Counted from the first letter of the stretch, positions 1-6,547 are shown. The stretch is 11,151 nucleotides of DNA from Smithellaceae bacterium (GCA_028701435.1 JAQVQT010000005.1:1-11151); one strand, 5' to 3'. Notes: a model not told the origin generated them from the sequence alone. Numbers and translations: made by a program.

Positions 1-238
1 TGCGCAGTGCGAGCATGCCTTTTTCCTCGTCGATGGGATAACGGTGGTTTAGCGGATCGCGGGCCGTCCGGCACAGTTCGTCGATGATGGAACCGGGCGT
101 GGCTTCCACGGGATCGCCGATGGCCAGGGAAATCACATCCACGCCGTCGGCTTTCGCCTGGTTGATTTTTTTTCGAAGCTCCATGAACAGATAGGGGGGG
201 ATTTTCTTTAACCGTTCCGCCGTTTGCACAATGAACAT
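1..238 (-). CDS. dapL: LL-diaminopimelate aminotransferase, N-terminal part (runs off the left edge)
   Basis: Only the first 79 residues are present; the gene continues beyond base 1. DapL is a cytoplasmic PLP-dependent class I/II aminotransferase that makes LL-diaminopimelate directly from tetrahydrodipicolinate, bypassing the DapC/D/E steps. The visible part shows the family's opening pattern: AERLKKIPPYLF at residues 7-18, DVISLAIGDP at 34-43 and NHRYP at 64-68. The GDP is followed by VEATP where DapL usually has a D-x-PTP-like run, and HRYP by IDEEKG, so this copy is somewhat divergent. The ATG at 238 follows an AGGAAGGA ribosome site with very short spacing. A GTG three codons in (229) is a weaker alternative. 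It starts 17 nt after the dapF stop, and DapF uses the DapL product, which supports the call. Another class I/II aminotransferase is possible because the PLP lysine lies outside the window. Confidence 0.8.
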   Translation of the reverse strand, partial: MFIVQTAERLKKIPPYLFMELRKKINQAKADGVDVISLAIGDPVEATPGSIIDELCRTARDPLNHRYPIDEEKGMLALR

Positions 239-255
239 TCCTTCCTGATCAGACG

Positions 256-1086
256 TTATCGATACGCATCTTCAAAAAGCGTCCCTTGATAGACTATTTT
301 CACTTTCCCTTCAAGATAAATTTCCGAAAAGGCCCCGTCCTGACGGGTAAAATAGACGCGCAGGGTTTCGCCGCTTTGCACCGTCACATCCACCGGCGAA
401 TCCACAAAGCGGCGGCCGGCCGCAGCCAGGACGGAAGCGACCACACCCGTGCCGCAGGCCAGCGTTTCGTCCTCGACGCCCCGCTCGTACGTCCGGACCC
501 GCATCTTATGCCGGTTGATCACCAGCGCAAAATTCGCGTTCGCGCCTTCCGGCTGAAATACTACGTGCTGGCGGATTTCCCTACCGGTCGCCTTCACGTC
601 GCACGCTTCGGCGGACGCGACAAAGCAGACGGCATGCGGCACGCCAGTGTCGATGCAGTCCAGTCCGCATTCGCCTCCCGACAAATGCACCTGGATATCC
701 TGCTTCAGGAAGGAGGGATCGGTCAGACGGACTTTCGCCACGTCGTGGGCCACTTCGGCGCGGACAATGCCGGCTTGCGTTTCAAATGACATGCTTTGTC
801 CGGCAATGCCGTTTTCAAAGGCGAAGCGCGCCACGCAGCGCGCCGCGTTGCCGCACATGGCCGCCGTGGAGCCGTCGGAATTGAAAAATTGCCACCGGAA
901 ATCAGCCGTCGCAGACGGCTCGATGAGCAAAAGGCCGTCGGCGCCGACCGACACTTTTCTTTGGCACACGCGCCGGGCAAAGTCCGGCAGGTCTTTCATA
1001 TTCAGCGATAAATCACGGTTGTCGATGATGATAAAATCATTGCCGCTGCCGCTGGCCTTCCAGAATACAACGCCGTTGTCGTTCAT
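256..1086 (-). CDS. dapF: Diaminopimelate epimerase DapF
   Basis: DapF interconverts LL- and meso-diaminopimelate in the cytoplasm without a cofactor, for lysine and for the peptidoglycan stem peptide. The 276-residue length matches the family. Residues 11-25 (ASGSGNDFIIIDNRD) are the N-terminal signature. The two catalytic cysteines are visible: Cys78 in AAMCGNAARC and Cys211 in ETLACGTG, the latter preceded by the substrate-binding YERGVEDE. PHAV at 150-153 and GANANF at 181-186 are further conserved stretches. The expected GNPHAV reads TGVPHAV here. The ATG at 1086 has GGAGG about 11 nt upstream. A nearer ATG at 1096 is out of frame and closes after 19 codons. The gene lies 71 nt after the metallo-hydrolase gene and 17 nt before dapL, so it is probably cotranscribed with both. 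Confidence 0.96.
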   Translation of the reverse strand: MNDNGVVFWKASGSGNDFIIIDNRDLSLNMKDLPDFARRVCQRKVSVGADGLLLIEPSATADFRWQFFNSDGSTAAMCGNAARCVARFAFENGIAGQSMSFETQAGIVRAEVAHDVAKVRLTDPSFLKQDIQVHLSGGECGLDCIDTGVPHAVCFVASAEACDVKATGREIRQHVVFQPEGANANFALVINRHKMRVRTYERGVEDETLACGTGVVASVLAAAGRRFVDSPVDVTVQSGETLRVYFTRQDGAFSEIYLEGKVKIVYQGTLFEDAYR

Positions 1087-1132
1087 TGGAACCCATTCCT
1101 CCGTCTCTAAATCCTCGCGCGAAACTTTTCAG

Positions 1133-1142
1133 CCGGCGCCGG
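1133..1142. repeat. Short perfect GC palindrome in the hydrolase-dapF gap
   Basis: CCGGCGCCGG is a 10-bp perfect palindrome, extendable by a G-T and an A-T pair to 1131-1144. It lies in the 71-nt gap between the hydrolase stop and dapF. No T-run follows on the minus strand, so it is not a clear terminator. It could fold in the mRNA upstream of the dapF ribosome site. Confidence 0.35.
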
Positions 1143-1157
1143 TTGACGCGTGATTTG

Positions 1158-1823
1158 TCACTTCATGGTCCGGATGCGAACGTCGATGTCCTTTTCATCC
1201 TTCATCAACGCCAGCAGCTTTCCCGTATCCGTCTCGCCCTGATGGTAGGGATACAGGACCTTGGGACGAAACATGCGCGCGGCATCGGCGACCATTTCCG
1301 GTGTCATGGTATAGGGCAGATTCATCGGCAGAAAGGCAATGTCGATGTTCCGAAGCCGTCTCATCTCCGGAATGTTTTCCGTGTCGCCGGCAATATAGAG
1401 GCGCAGACCGCCCAGGGAAACGACATATCCGTTTCCGACGCCCTTCGGGTGAAAGGGCTTTCCCGGCGCCCGCATGTGCTCGAGGTTGTAGGCCGGCACC
1501 GCTTCGATCTTCAGGCCCTCCACCGACCGCTCCTCGCCGTTTTTCATCACCAGCGTCCCGGGAATCTGACTGCCGACTTCGTCGTTGCCGACGATTTTGG
1601 TCGCGGCGGTTTTGATGATGTTCACGGCTTTCACATCCATGTGATCCCCGTGTCCGTGGGTAATCAATATCACGTCCGCTTTGGGCAATCTTGTATAATC
1701 CGCCTCTTCCGATACCGGGTCCACATGGATGTTTTTGCCCGCCCAGAAAAAGATGAGCGAACTGTGTCCCGCGAACCGGATGATCAGATCCCCCGCGGGC
1801 GTCTGAAAGGTATCGGTTTCCAT
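1158..1823 (-). CDS. Metallo-beta-lactamase-fold metal-dependent hydrolase (UlaG/YtkL-like)
   Basis: This is a 221-residue soluble hydrolase of the metallo-beta-lactamase fold, resembling the small COG2220-type proteins. The metal-binding HxHxDH motif is intact at residues 56-61 (HGHGDH). The later metal ligands are probably Asp147 in AGDTE and His194 in YPYHQGET. HPKGVGNGYV at 125-134 is typical of this subgroup. There is no signal peptide or membrane segment. I chose the ATG at 1823 because GGGAGG lies 7 nt before it. The longer reading to 1862 would add 13 basic residues that overlap the preceding gene. The ribosome site begins one base after the upstream stop at 1837, which suggests translational coupling. 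The substrate cannot be read from the sequence. Its place between a MinD-like/HTH pair and dapF does not define a role. Confidence 0.9.
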   Translation of the reverse strand: METDTFQTPAGDLIIRFAGHSSLIFFWAGKNIHVDPVSEEADYTRLPKADVILITHGHGDHMDVKAVNIIKTAATKIVGNDEVGSQIPGTLVMKNGEERSVEGLKIEAVPAYNLEHMRAPGKPFHPKGVGNGYVVSLGGLRLYIAGDTENIPEMRRLRNIDIAFLPMNLPYTMTPEMVADAARMFRPKVLYPYHQGETDTGKLLALMKDEKDIDVRIRTMK

Positions 1824-1836
1824 GGCTGTTCCTCCC

Positions 1837-2517
1837 TTACTCCTGTTCTTGCGCCGTTTCATGTTGCGCCAGGCTCGCGACCGTCTCCATATAACGGGCG
1901 GATAATTCCTCTACCGGCTCCAGGCACAGATATTTCAAATACGATTTAACAAACCCCTTGAGGAAAATGGCAGCGGGCAACCGGGCGAGGCGATTCTCCT
2001 CGATATTGATCAGATGATCCTGCCGGATTTTCGTTGCCTGCGAAATTTGCTCAAGCGTCACATCGAGCTCCGTGCGGATTTGTTTCAGGTCTTCGCCGCT
2101 CAATGCGTGGCGGCCCGTCAGCTCGGCAATCCGTTCGCTTTGACGGATCCTGGTTTTCAGGGATTCCTGATTGGACCCGGCCGGCTGCTGGCCGCGACCG
2201 CGGCTGATGCTGAAAATGCCGACCGGCTTTCTGGCGTCCGGTCCGGCTTGTGCCGGCCGGTCGATTTCTCCCCGGCTCATCAGTTCGTCGTCATACGCCT
2301 TCCGGGTCTGGTCCTGAATCAGGGTCTGGTATGCTTTTTCAATCAGAGACAGGATTTCCCGCCTTTCCGTCTCCGTGAAAAAAGAATGGCTCACGAGCGA
2401 ACCGGGCTGGTAAATCTGCAGAGCGGCGCCGTAGGCCTGGCGGATTTCAAACGCCGCCGCGCCCGGCCGGATGTCCAGCATTTCATAGTAGTTTAACTCG
2501 GCGAAACTTTTCCGCAC
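1837..2517 (-). CDS. J-like domain protein with C-terminal RodZ-type (HTH_25) helix-turn-helix
   Basis: This is a 226-residue predicted cytoplasmic protein with two domains. Residues 8-80 read as a J domain (LNYYEMLDI, then EIRQAY, then IEKAYQTL and TRKAYD). The HPD loop that J proteins use to stimulate Hsp70 is replaced by QPG at 37-39, so Hsp70 stimulation is unlikely. A polar linker (about 85-125) leads to residues 138-200 (GEDLKQIRTELDVTLEQIS, TKIRQDHLINIEENR, LPAAIFLKGFVKSYLKYL). This is the HTH_25 type found in RodZ-like proteins, but no transmembrane helix follows. The start is GTG at 2517, with AAGGGG about 6 nt upstream. It lies 40 nt after the MinD-like gene, and its stop abuts the next gene's ribosome site. 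A role as partner or regulator of the MinD-like ATPase is inference. DNA binding is possible but unproven. Confidence 0.85.
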   Translation of the reverse strand: MRKSFAELNYYEMLDIRPGAAAFEIRQAYGAALQIYQPGSLVSHSFFTETERREILSLIEKAYQTLIQDQTRKAYDDELMSRGEIDRPAQAGPDARKPVGIFSISRGRGQQPAGSNQESLKTRIRQSERIAELTGRHALSGEDLKQIRTELDVTLEQISQATKIRQDHLINIEENRLARLPAAIFLKGFVKSYLKYLCLEPVEELSARYMETVASLAQHETAQEQE

Positions 2518-2557
2518 ACAAGCCCCTTTGACCGTATCACGCCTGAAAAAATCTTCT

Positions 2558-3478
2558 CTAGACGTACTGAAGCATCAACTGCCGCCCCGCCGGCTGAAAA
2601 ATCTGCCGACCCACGGCGCGCAGCTCACCGGCAGTCTTAGTGTAAGGATAACGATCCAGAAAAGACACCTGTTGACAAATCGCATCGTGAACGCGCTCGT
2701 CATAAGAGACATTGCCCGTAAAGTCGATCTGCAGGCCCATGTGCTTTTCGATGATTCTGCATACATGCGCTCCCAGGGCGGCGTTGTCACGCTTGTGCAT
2801 CTGGTTGATGATCAGTCTGAACCGGAAGGCGTTAAAATCATTCTGCAGATCCCTGTAGGGTTCCGGATGGTCCCGCTCAATGACCTTCATCATGCACTCG
2901 GGCTTATTGAAAGCGCCCTCGCCAAATTGCTCGATCGCCTCTTCTTCCAGCGCTTTGAATTGCGACACGCTGAAGCAGTAGCGAATCCGCCGGAAATAAA
3001 CGGAACGGATCAGCCGATAGACATTTTCGATGGAAGTCGGCTCCGGCGTGGTGATAAAAATGCCGTTTTGGGAAATCAGAAAAAAATCGATCGTGTTGAA
3101 AGACGTCCCGGCGCCCAAATCCAGCAGGATGCAGTCATAGTCCAGCTTCATGATGGCGCGCAGCGTCTTGATCTTCTGTTCGTAAGGAAGATTGGCAATA
3201 TCGAAATGATCCTGAGCGCCGCTGATGAGAAAGAGGTTTTCAAAAGGCGTCTCCACGATCGTGTCGTCTAGGCGGTCCACCTTTTTGAGAAGAAAATCGG
3301 AAAAACTTTTGGAGGGATAGGGAATACCGACCAGCGTATGCAGATTCGCCGCTCCCAGATCCAAATCGATCACCAGCGTTCTCCTGCCCAACCCCGCCGA
3401 TAACCGTCCCAGTGAACTGGTGATAAAGCTTTTGCCGGAACCTCCTTTGCCCCCGCCAATCGGCCAAATATGCGCCAT
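2558..3478 (-). CDS. MinD/FlhG-like deviant Walker P-loop ATPase
   Basis: This is a 306-residue member of the ParA/MinD ATPase class. The deviant Walker A at residues 8-17 (GGGKGGSGKS) has the signature lysine Lys11 and the phosphate-binding Lys16. The A' strand is VIDLDLGAANLHT at 36-48 and Walker B is CILLDLGAG at 116-124 (Asp120). TTPEPTSIENVYRLI at 143-157 is typical of the FlhG-like branch. Compared with MinD there is an extra helical stretch at about 170-215. No FlhG activation motif is visible before Walker A. Members dimerise on ATP and often work at membranes or cell poles, but this protein's cargo is unknown. I chose the ATG at 3478. A longer reading from TTG at 3535 would place a good -35 hexamer inside the gene, and its first 19 residues do not resemble the family. 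It is the first gene of the left operon. No flagellar or septum-site genes adjoin it. Confidence 0.9.
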   Translation of the reverse strand: MAHIWPIGGGKGGSGKSFITSSLGRLSAGLGRRTLVIDLDLGAANLHTLVGIPYPSKSFSDFLLKKVDRLDDTIVETPFENLFLISGAQDHFDIANLPYEQKIKTLRAIMKLDYDCILLDLGAGTSFNTIDFFLISQNGIFITTPEPTSIENVYRLIRSVYFRRIRYCFSVSQFKALEEEAIEQFGEGAFNKPECMMKVIERDHPEPYRDLQNDFNAFRFRLIINQMHKRDNAALGAHVCRIIEKHMGLQIDFTGNVSYDERVHDAICQQVSFLDRYPYTKTAGELRAVGRQIFQPAGRQLMLQYV

Positions 3479-3506
3479 AAACCATCCGCTCAACGATTTT
3501 AGTAGT

Positions 3507-3535
3507 TTTCTACACGATAAATCGCCAAGATTCAA
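3507..3535 (-). promoter_or_regulatory. Candidate sigma70-type promoter for the leftward operon
   Basis: On the minus strand there is TTGAAT at 3535-3530, a 17-nt spacer, and TAGAAA at 3512-3507. These match the consensus at 4 of 6 positions for each box with ideal spacing. Transcription would start near 3500 and leave a leader of about 20 nt before the ATG at 3478. The flanking sequence is AT-rich compared with the genes. This is motif reading only. Confidence 0.35.
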
Positions 3536-3647
3536 GCAAAAAGTTTAATATTGCTAATGATTTTAAGCAGTTTGAAAATTCTCACCCGGCAGGGCCGCAC
3601 AAAGCGCCGTTTCCGGAAAAACAAAAGCGCGGGCGGCGACAACTTTC

Positions 3648-3676
3648 TTGACTTATCCACCTATTGTTTCTAAAAA
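3648..3676 (+). promoter_or_regulatory. Candidate sigma70-type promoter for the SpoIID-like gene
   Basis: TTGACT at 3648-3653, a 17-nt spacer and TAAAAA at 3671-3676 resemble a sigma70 promoter (5 of 6 and 4 of 6 consensus bases). Initiation near 3683 would give a leader of about 28 nt before the ATG at 3711. The TTG of the -35 box is also the first possible start codon of the long open frame, which argues against translation from 3648. Confidence 0.4.
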
Positions 3677-3710
3677 GACCGATAACTTTTCCAGCTGCGG
3701 GAATGAAGGA

Positions 3711-5033
3711 ATGATCGATCGCGAACCGGACATACAGGCGGCCCTGCTGCAACACACTTCCGAAGCCCGGCTGATCCTTAAAGGCGCTTTTCTTCTTCCC
3801 GACGGACAGGAGATGGAACGTGAATGTACGGCCCGAGCCGAAGGCGGCGAGGTCCTTCTGACCGACCAAAACGGCAGAGATATTTTTCAGGCCAAAAACA
3901 TTCTGCTTTCTCCCGCCGCGCCCGCCGAATCTTTTTTTACCGTCCCCGACATCAAAATCGGCATCGATTTTCACTGGCAGCGCGTTCAGAAACAATCGTT
4001 TCGAGGCGCGCTTTTTCTCTCGGGACAAAGCCAAACCGCTTTTCATCTCATCAACATCGTTCCGCTTGAAGAATACCTTGCTTCGGTGATCTCGTCGGAA
4101 ATGTCGGCAGGCGCTCCCCTGGAGTTTCTCAAGGCGCAGGCCGTCACGTCGCGCAGCTGGCTGGTCGCCATGCTTCACCGAAAGAAAACGCGCCGGCCTC
4201 CGCCCGAAAACCGGCCGGATGAACGATGCGTTTGGCAGGACGTCAACGACCATGAAGGATTCGATGTGTGCGCCGACGACCACTGCCAGCGGTATCAGGG
4301 CATTACGCGCATCGCGTCGGAAAATGTCGCCCGGGCCATCGGGGAAACCCGGGGCCTGTTTCTCATCAGCGGCGATCAAATCTGCGACGCGCGCTATTAC
4401 AAATGCTGCGGAGGACGGACGGATGTTTTTGCGACGGCCTGGGAGGACGCCTCTTTCCCTTATCTGGCAAGCATCACAGACGGCAGGAAACAGCGCGCGC
4501 CGATCCACACGGAAAAAGACGCGGCCGAATGGCTTCGCACAAAACCCGATGCATACTGCAATACCACCGATCAGGAAATTCTGCGGAAGATATTGCCGTC
4601 ATTTGATCTGGAGACAATGAATTTCTATCGCTGGCGGGTTGAATATCCGCCCGAAGAGCTGGAGGAAATTATCAGGTCGAAATCCGGCATCGACTTCGGC
4701 ATTCTGCAAAACCTCGAGCCGCTGGCACGCGGGCCATCCGGGCGAATCTTCCGGCTGAAAATCATAGGCTCGAGCCGCACGGTCGTGGTCGGCAAGGAGC
4801 TGGAAATCCGCCGTTTACTTTCGCCCTCGCATTTGCTCTCCAGCGCGTTTGTCATCACGACGAAGCGGGATAAAGACGGTGCGGTTTTACGTTTTATCTT
4901 CGACGGCGGCGGCTGGGGACACGGCGTGGGCCTGTGCCAGATTGGCGCGGCTGTGATGGCGGTTAAAGGACATTCGGCGGAGGAAATCCTGGCGCATTAT
5001 TTTACCGGAGCGGTATTGAGAAAACTGTATTGA
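3711..5033 (+). CDS. SpoIID/LytB-domain protein (probable glycan-strand lytic enzyme)
   Basis: This is a 440-residue protein of the SpoIID/LytB family. The best-studied member, Bacillus SpoIID, is a lytic transglycosylase acting on peptidoglycan stripped of stem peptides. The core motif EYLASVISSEM is at residues 121-131; Glu130 lines up with the catalytic glutamate. It is followed by LKAQAVTSRSW (140-150). CADDHC at 187-192 gives a Cys-x4-His-Cys pattern that resembles the zinc site I recall for clostridial SpoIID. YYKCCGG (229-235) and GGGWGHGVGLCQIGA (399-413) complete the signature. The last is followed by EEILAHYFTG. I see no signal peptide or membrane segment, which is odd for a wall enzyme. 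The ATG at 3711 is the only credible start; the frame opens at TTG 3648, but that is probably a -35 box. The Shine-Dalgarno is poor (AAGGA touching the ATG). An AmpG-like permease gene follows after 53 nt. Confidence 0.88.
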   Translation: MIDREPDIQAALLQHTSEARLILKGAFLLPDGQEMERECTARAEGGEVLLTDQNGRDIFQAKNILLSPAAPAESFFTVPDIKIGIDFHWQRVQKQSFRGALFLSGQSQTAFHLINIVPLEEYLASVISSEMSAGAPLEFLKAQAVTSRSWLVAMLHRKKTRRPPPENRPDERCVWQDVNDHEGFDVCADDHCQRYQGITRIASENVARAIGETRGLFLISGDQICDARYYKCCGGRTDVFATAWEDASFPYLASITDGRKQRAPIHTEKDAAEWLRTKPDAYCNTTDQEILRKILPSFDLETMNFYRWRVEYPPEELEEIIRSKSGIDFGILQNLEPLARGPSGRIFRLKIIGSSRTVVVGKELEIRRLLSPSHLLSSAFVITTKRDKDGAVLRFIFDGGGWGHGVGLCQIGAAVMAVKGHSAEEILAHYFTGAVLRKLY

Positions 5034-5086
5034 CGTCCTCAAGGATGACCTGGAAAAAGGGTGTAAGAACCCATTAAAGGAACTTC

Positions 5087-6472
5087 ATGTCGGATCCAAA
5101 TCAAAACGCAAACGATGGTTGCGCTTCGCAGTCAAAATCATGCCGAGGCGGCGAGGAAAAGGCGACGCAGGCGTATAGTACCGAAGCCAACAAGGGCAGG
5201 CGCATGAATGCGAAGCGCAACCCCTGGCTGTGGGTGCCGTCCATCTACATCGCCGAAGGCATTCCCTACATGATCGTCATGACCGTCAGCGTCGTGATGT
5301 ATAAAAATCTTGGGCTTTCCAATACCGACATTGCTCTTTACACCAGCTGGCTTTATCTGCCCTGGGTGATCAAACCGCTGTGGAGCCCCTTTGTTGATCT
5401 TTTCCGCACCAAGCGCTTCTGGATCATCGCCATGCAGCTGGCCATCGGCGGATCGTTTGCCTGCGTAGCGTTAACTCTGCCGGCAATGGATTTTGTGCGC
5501 TATACGCTCGCGATGTTCTGGATTATGGCTTTTTCTTCCGCCACGCATGACATCGCCGCCGACGGCTTTTATATGCTGGGGCTTACCACGCCCGAGCAGG
5601 CCGCCTTTGTCGGTGTGCGCACTGTTTTTTACCGAGTCGCCACCATTGCGTCCAAGGGCGGTCTGGTGATTCTGGCCGGCACGCTGCAAAAATACGGTTA
5701 TCCGGTTGCTTGCGCCTGGTCGATCACGTTCGTGGTTGTCGGCGCATTTTTTCTGGCTCTCTGCCTGTATCATTTGCTGGTTCTGCCCTACCCCGAAAGC
5801 GACCACAGCGCGCCGCTGAACAAAGGCCGGGGCGTTGTCGCCGAATATTTCCGGATCATCACCCTGTTTTTCCGGCGCAAAGATATTATCGTCATCATCT
5901 GCTTTTTTTTGTTTTTCCGCTTTGCCGAAGCGCAGCTGGTGAAAATGGTCGCGCCGTTTCTCCTGGACCCCCGCGCCGAAGGCGGCCTGGGGCTTTCCAC
6001 CGCCCAGGTCGGATGGATCTACGGAACCGTGGGTGTTGTGGCGCTCATGCTGGGCGGACTTTTGGGCGGCTATGTCATTTATCGCAACGGCTTGAAATTC
6101 TGGCTCTGGCCAATGGTAATCATCATGCATGTGCCCGATGTCATTTTCGTGTATCTGTCGCATGCGCAGCCGGATAATATCTGGCTGATCGGTTCCGCCG
6201 TAGCAGCCGAGCAATTCGGCTACGGCTTTGGTTTTACCGCCTATACGATGTATATGATCATGGTTTCGCAGGGCGAATACAAAACCGTCTTTTACGCCAT
6301 CGGCACGGGAATCATGGCGCTGGGCATGATGCTTCCGGCCATGTCGAGCGGCTGGATTCAAGAAAAACTCGGGTATATTCATTTCTACTACTGGATTTTA
6401 CTCACGACGATCCCGGGATTCATCGTCACGGCGCTGGTCAAAATCGATCCGGAATACGGAAAGAAAGTATAA
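5087..6472 (+). CDS. AmpG/PAT-like major facilitator (possible muropeptide importer)
   Basis: This is a 461-residue inner-membrane carrier of the major facilitator superfamily, with about 12 hydrophobic segments and a cytoplasmic loop near residues 236-262. It resembles the PAT family that includes E. coli AmpG: PWVIKPLWSPFVD at 92-104 matches AmpG's FKFLWSPLMD, and SSATHDIAADGFYM at 150-163 matches AmpG's ATQDI-x-x-D-A segment. AmpG brings anhydromuropeptides into the cytoplasm for recycling. The preceding SpoIID-type gene, of a glycan-cleaving family, fits that role, but the substrate is inferred. The ATG at 5087 has AAAGGA 5 nt upstream. It gives a polar N-terminal tail of about 40 residues before the first helix. 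An internal ATG at 5204 (residue 40) would remove the tail and is a real alternative. The stop overlaps the foot of a hairpin. Confidence 0.85.
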   Translation: MSDPNQNANDGCASQSKSCRGGEEKATQAYSTEANKGRRMNAKRNPWLWVPSIYIAEGIPYMIVMTVSVVMYKNLGLSNTDIALYTSWLYLPWVIKPLWSPFVDLFRTKRFWIIAMQLAIGGSFACVALTLPAMDFVRYTLAMFWIMAFSSATHDIAADGFYMLGLTTPEQAAFVGVRTVFYRVATIASKGGLVILAGTLQKYGYPVACAWSITFVVVGAFFLALCLYHLLVLPYPESDHSAPLNKGRGVVAEYFRIITLFFRRKDIIVIICFFLFFRFAEAQLVKMVAPFLLDPRAEGGLGLSTAQVGWIYGTVGVVALMLGGLLGGYVIYRNGLKFWLWPMVIIMHVPDVIFVYLSHAQPDNIWLIGSAVAAEQFGYGFGFTAYTMYMIMVSQGEYKTVFYAIGTGIMALGMMLPAMSSGWIQEKLGYIHFYYWILLTTIPGFIVTALVKIDPEYGKKV

Positions 6473-6490
6473 GCGCCCTTTGGGGCGCTT
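6471..6490. terminator. Hairpin at the convergent gene junction, possible weak terminator
   Basis: AAGCGCCC (6471-6478) and GGGCGCTT (6483-6490) form an 8-bp perfect stem with a 4-nt loop that begins at the stop codon of the permease gene. GCGCTTAAGCGC at 6485-6496 is an overlapping palindrome, so two alternative hairpins share one arm. No clear T-run follows on the plus strand; the minus strand continues with a partly T-rich stretch. It may slow both convergent transcripts but is not a textbook terminator. Confidence 0.35.
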
Positions 6491-6526
6491 AAGCGCAAAA
6501 AAGGAAGCGGAAGTCCCGGCCGATCA

Positions 6527-6547
6527 ACCGGCGGTTTCTCCACCGGT
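6527..6547. other. GC-rich inverted repeat between convergent genes
   Basis: ACCGGCGG (6527-6534) and CCACCGGT (6540-6547) can form an 8-bp stem with a 5-nt loop and one mismatch or wobble pair. It lies 53 bp beyond the stop of the TSUP gene. A run of six T on the minus strand (6502-6497) is too far away to make a standard terminator. The rest of 6473-6599 holds no gene that I can see. Confidence 0.3.

Noticed and set aside
1086..1949. A 287-codon open frame on the plus strand
   Set aside because: It is antisense to the metallo-hydrolase and HTH genes, both of which show clear domains and proper ribosome sites.
2380..2520. Calling the HTH protein a functional DnaJ co-chaperone
   Set aside because: The HPD motif is absent (QPG), and there are no Gly/Phe or zinc-finger regions.
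3582..4508. A 308-codon open frame on the minus strand
   Set aside because: It lies antisense to the SpoIID-like gene and would cover its promoter region. No recognisable motif or ribosome site supports it.
3711..5033. Evidence for endospore formation from the SpoIID-like gene
   Set aside because: SpoIID/LytB-domain proteins occur widely in non-sporulating bacteria, and no other sporulation gene is present here.
5471..6382. A 303-codon open frame on the minus strand
   Set aside because: It is antisense to the AmpG-like permease and shows the polar, His- and Gln-rich composition of a membrane-gene mirror.
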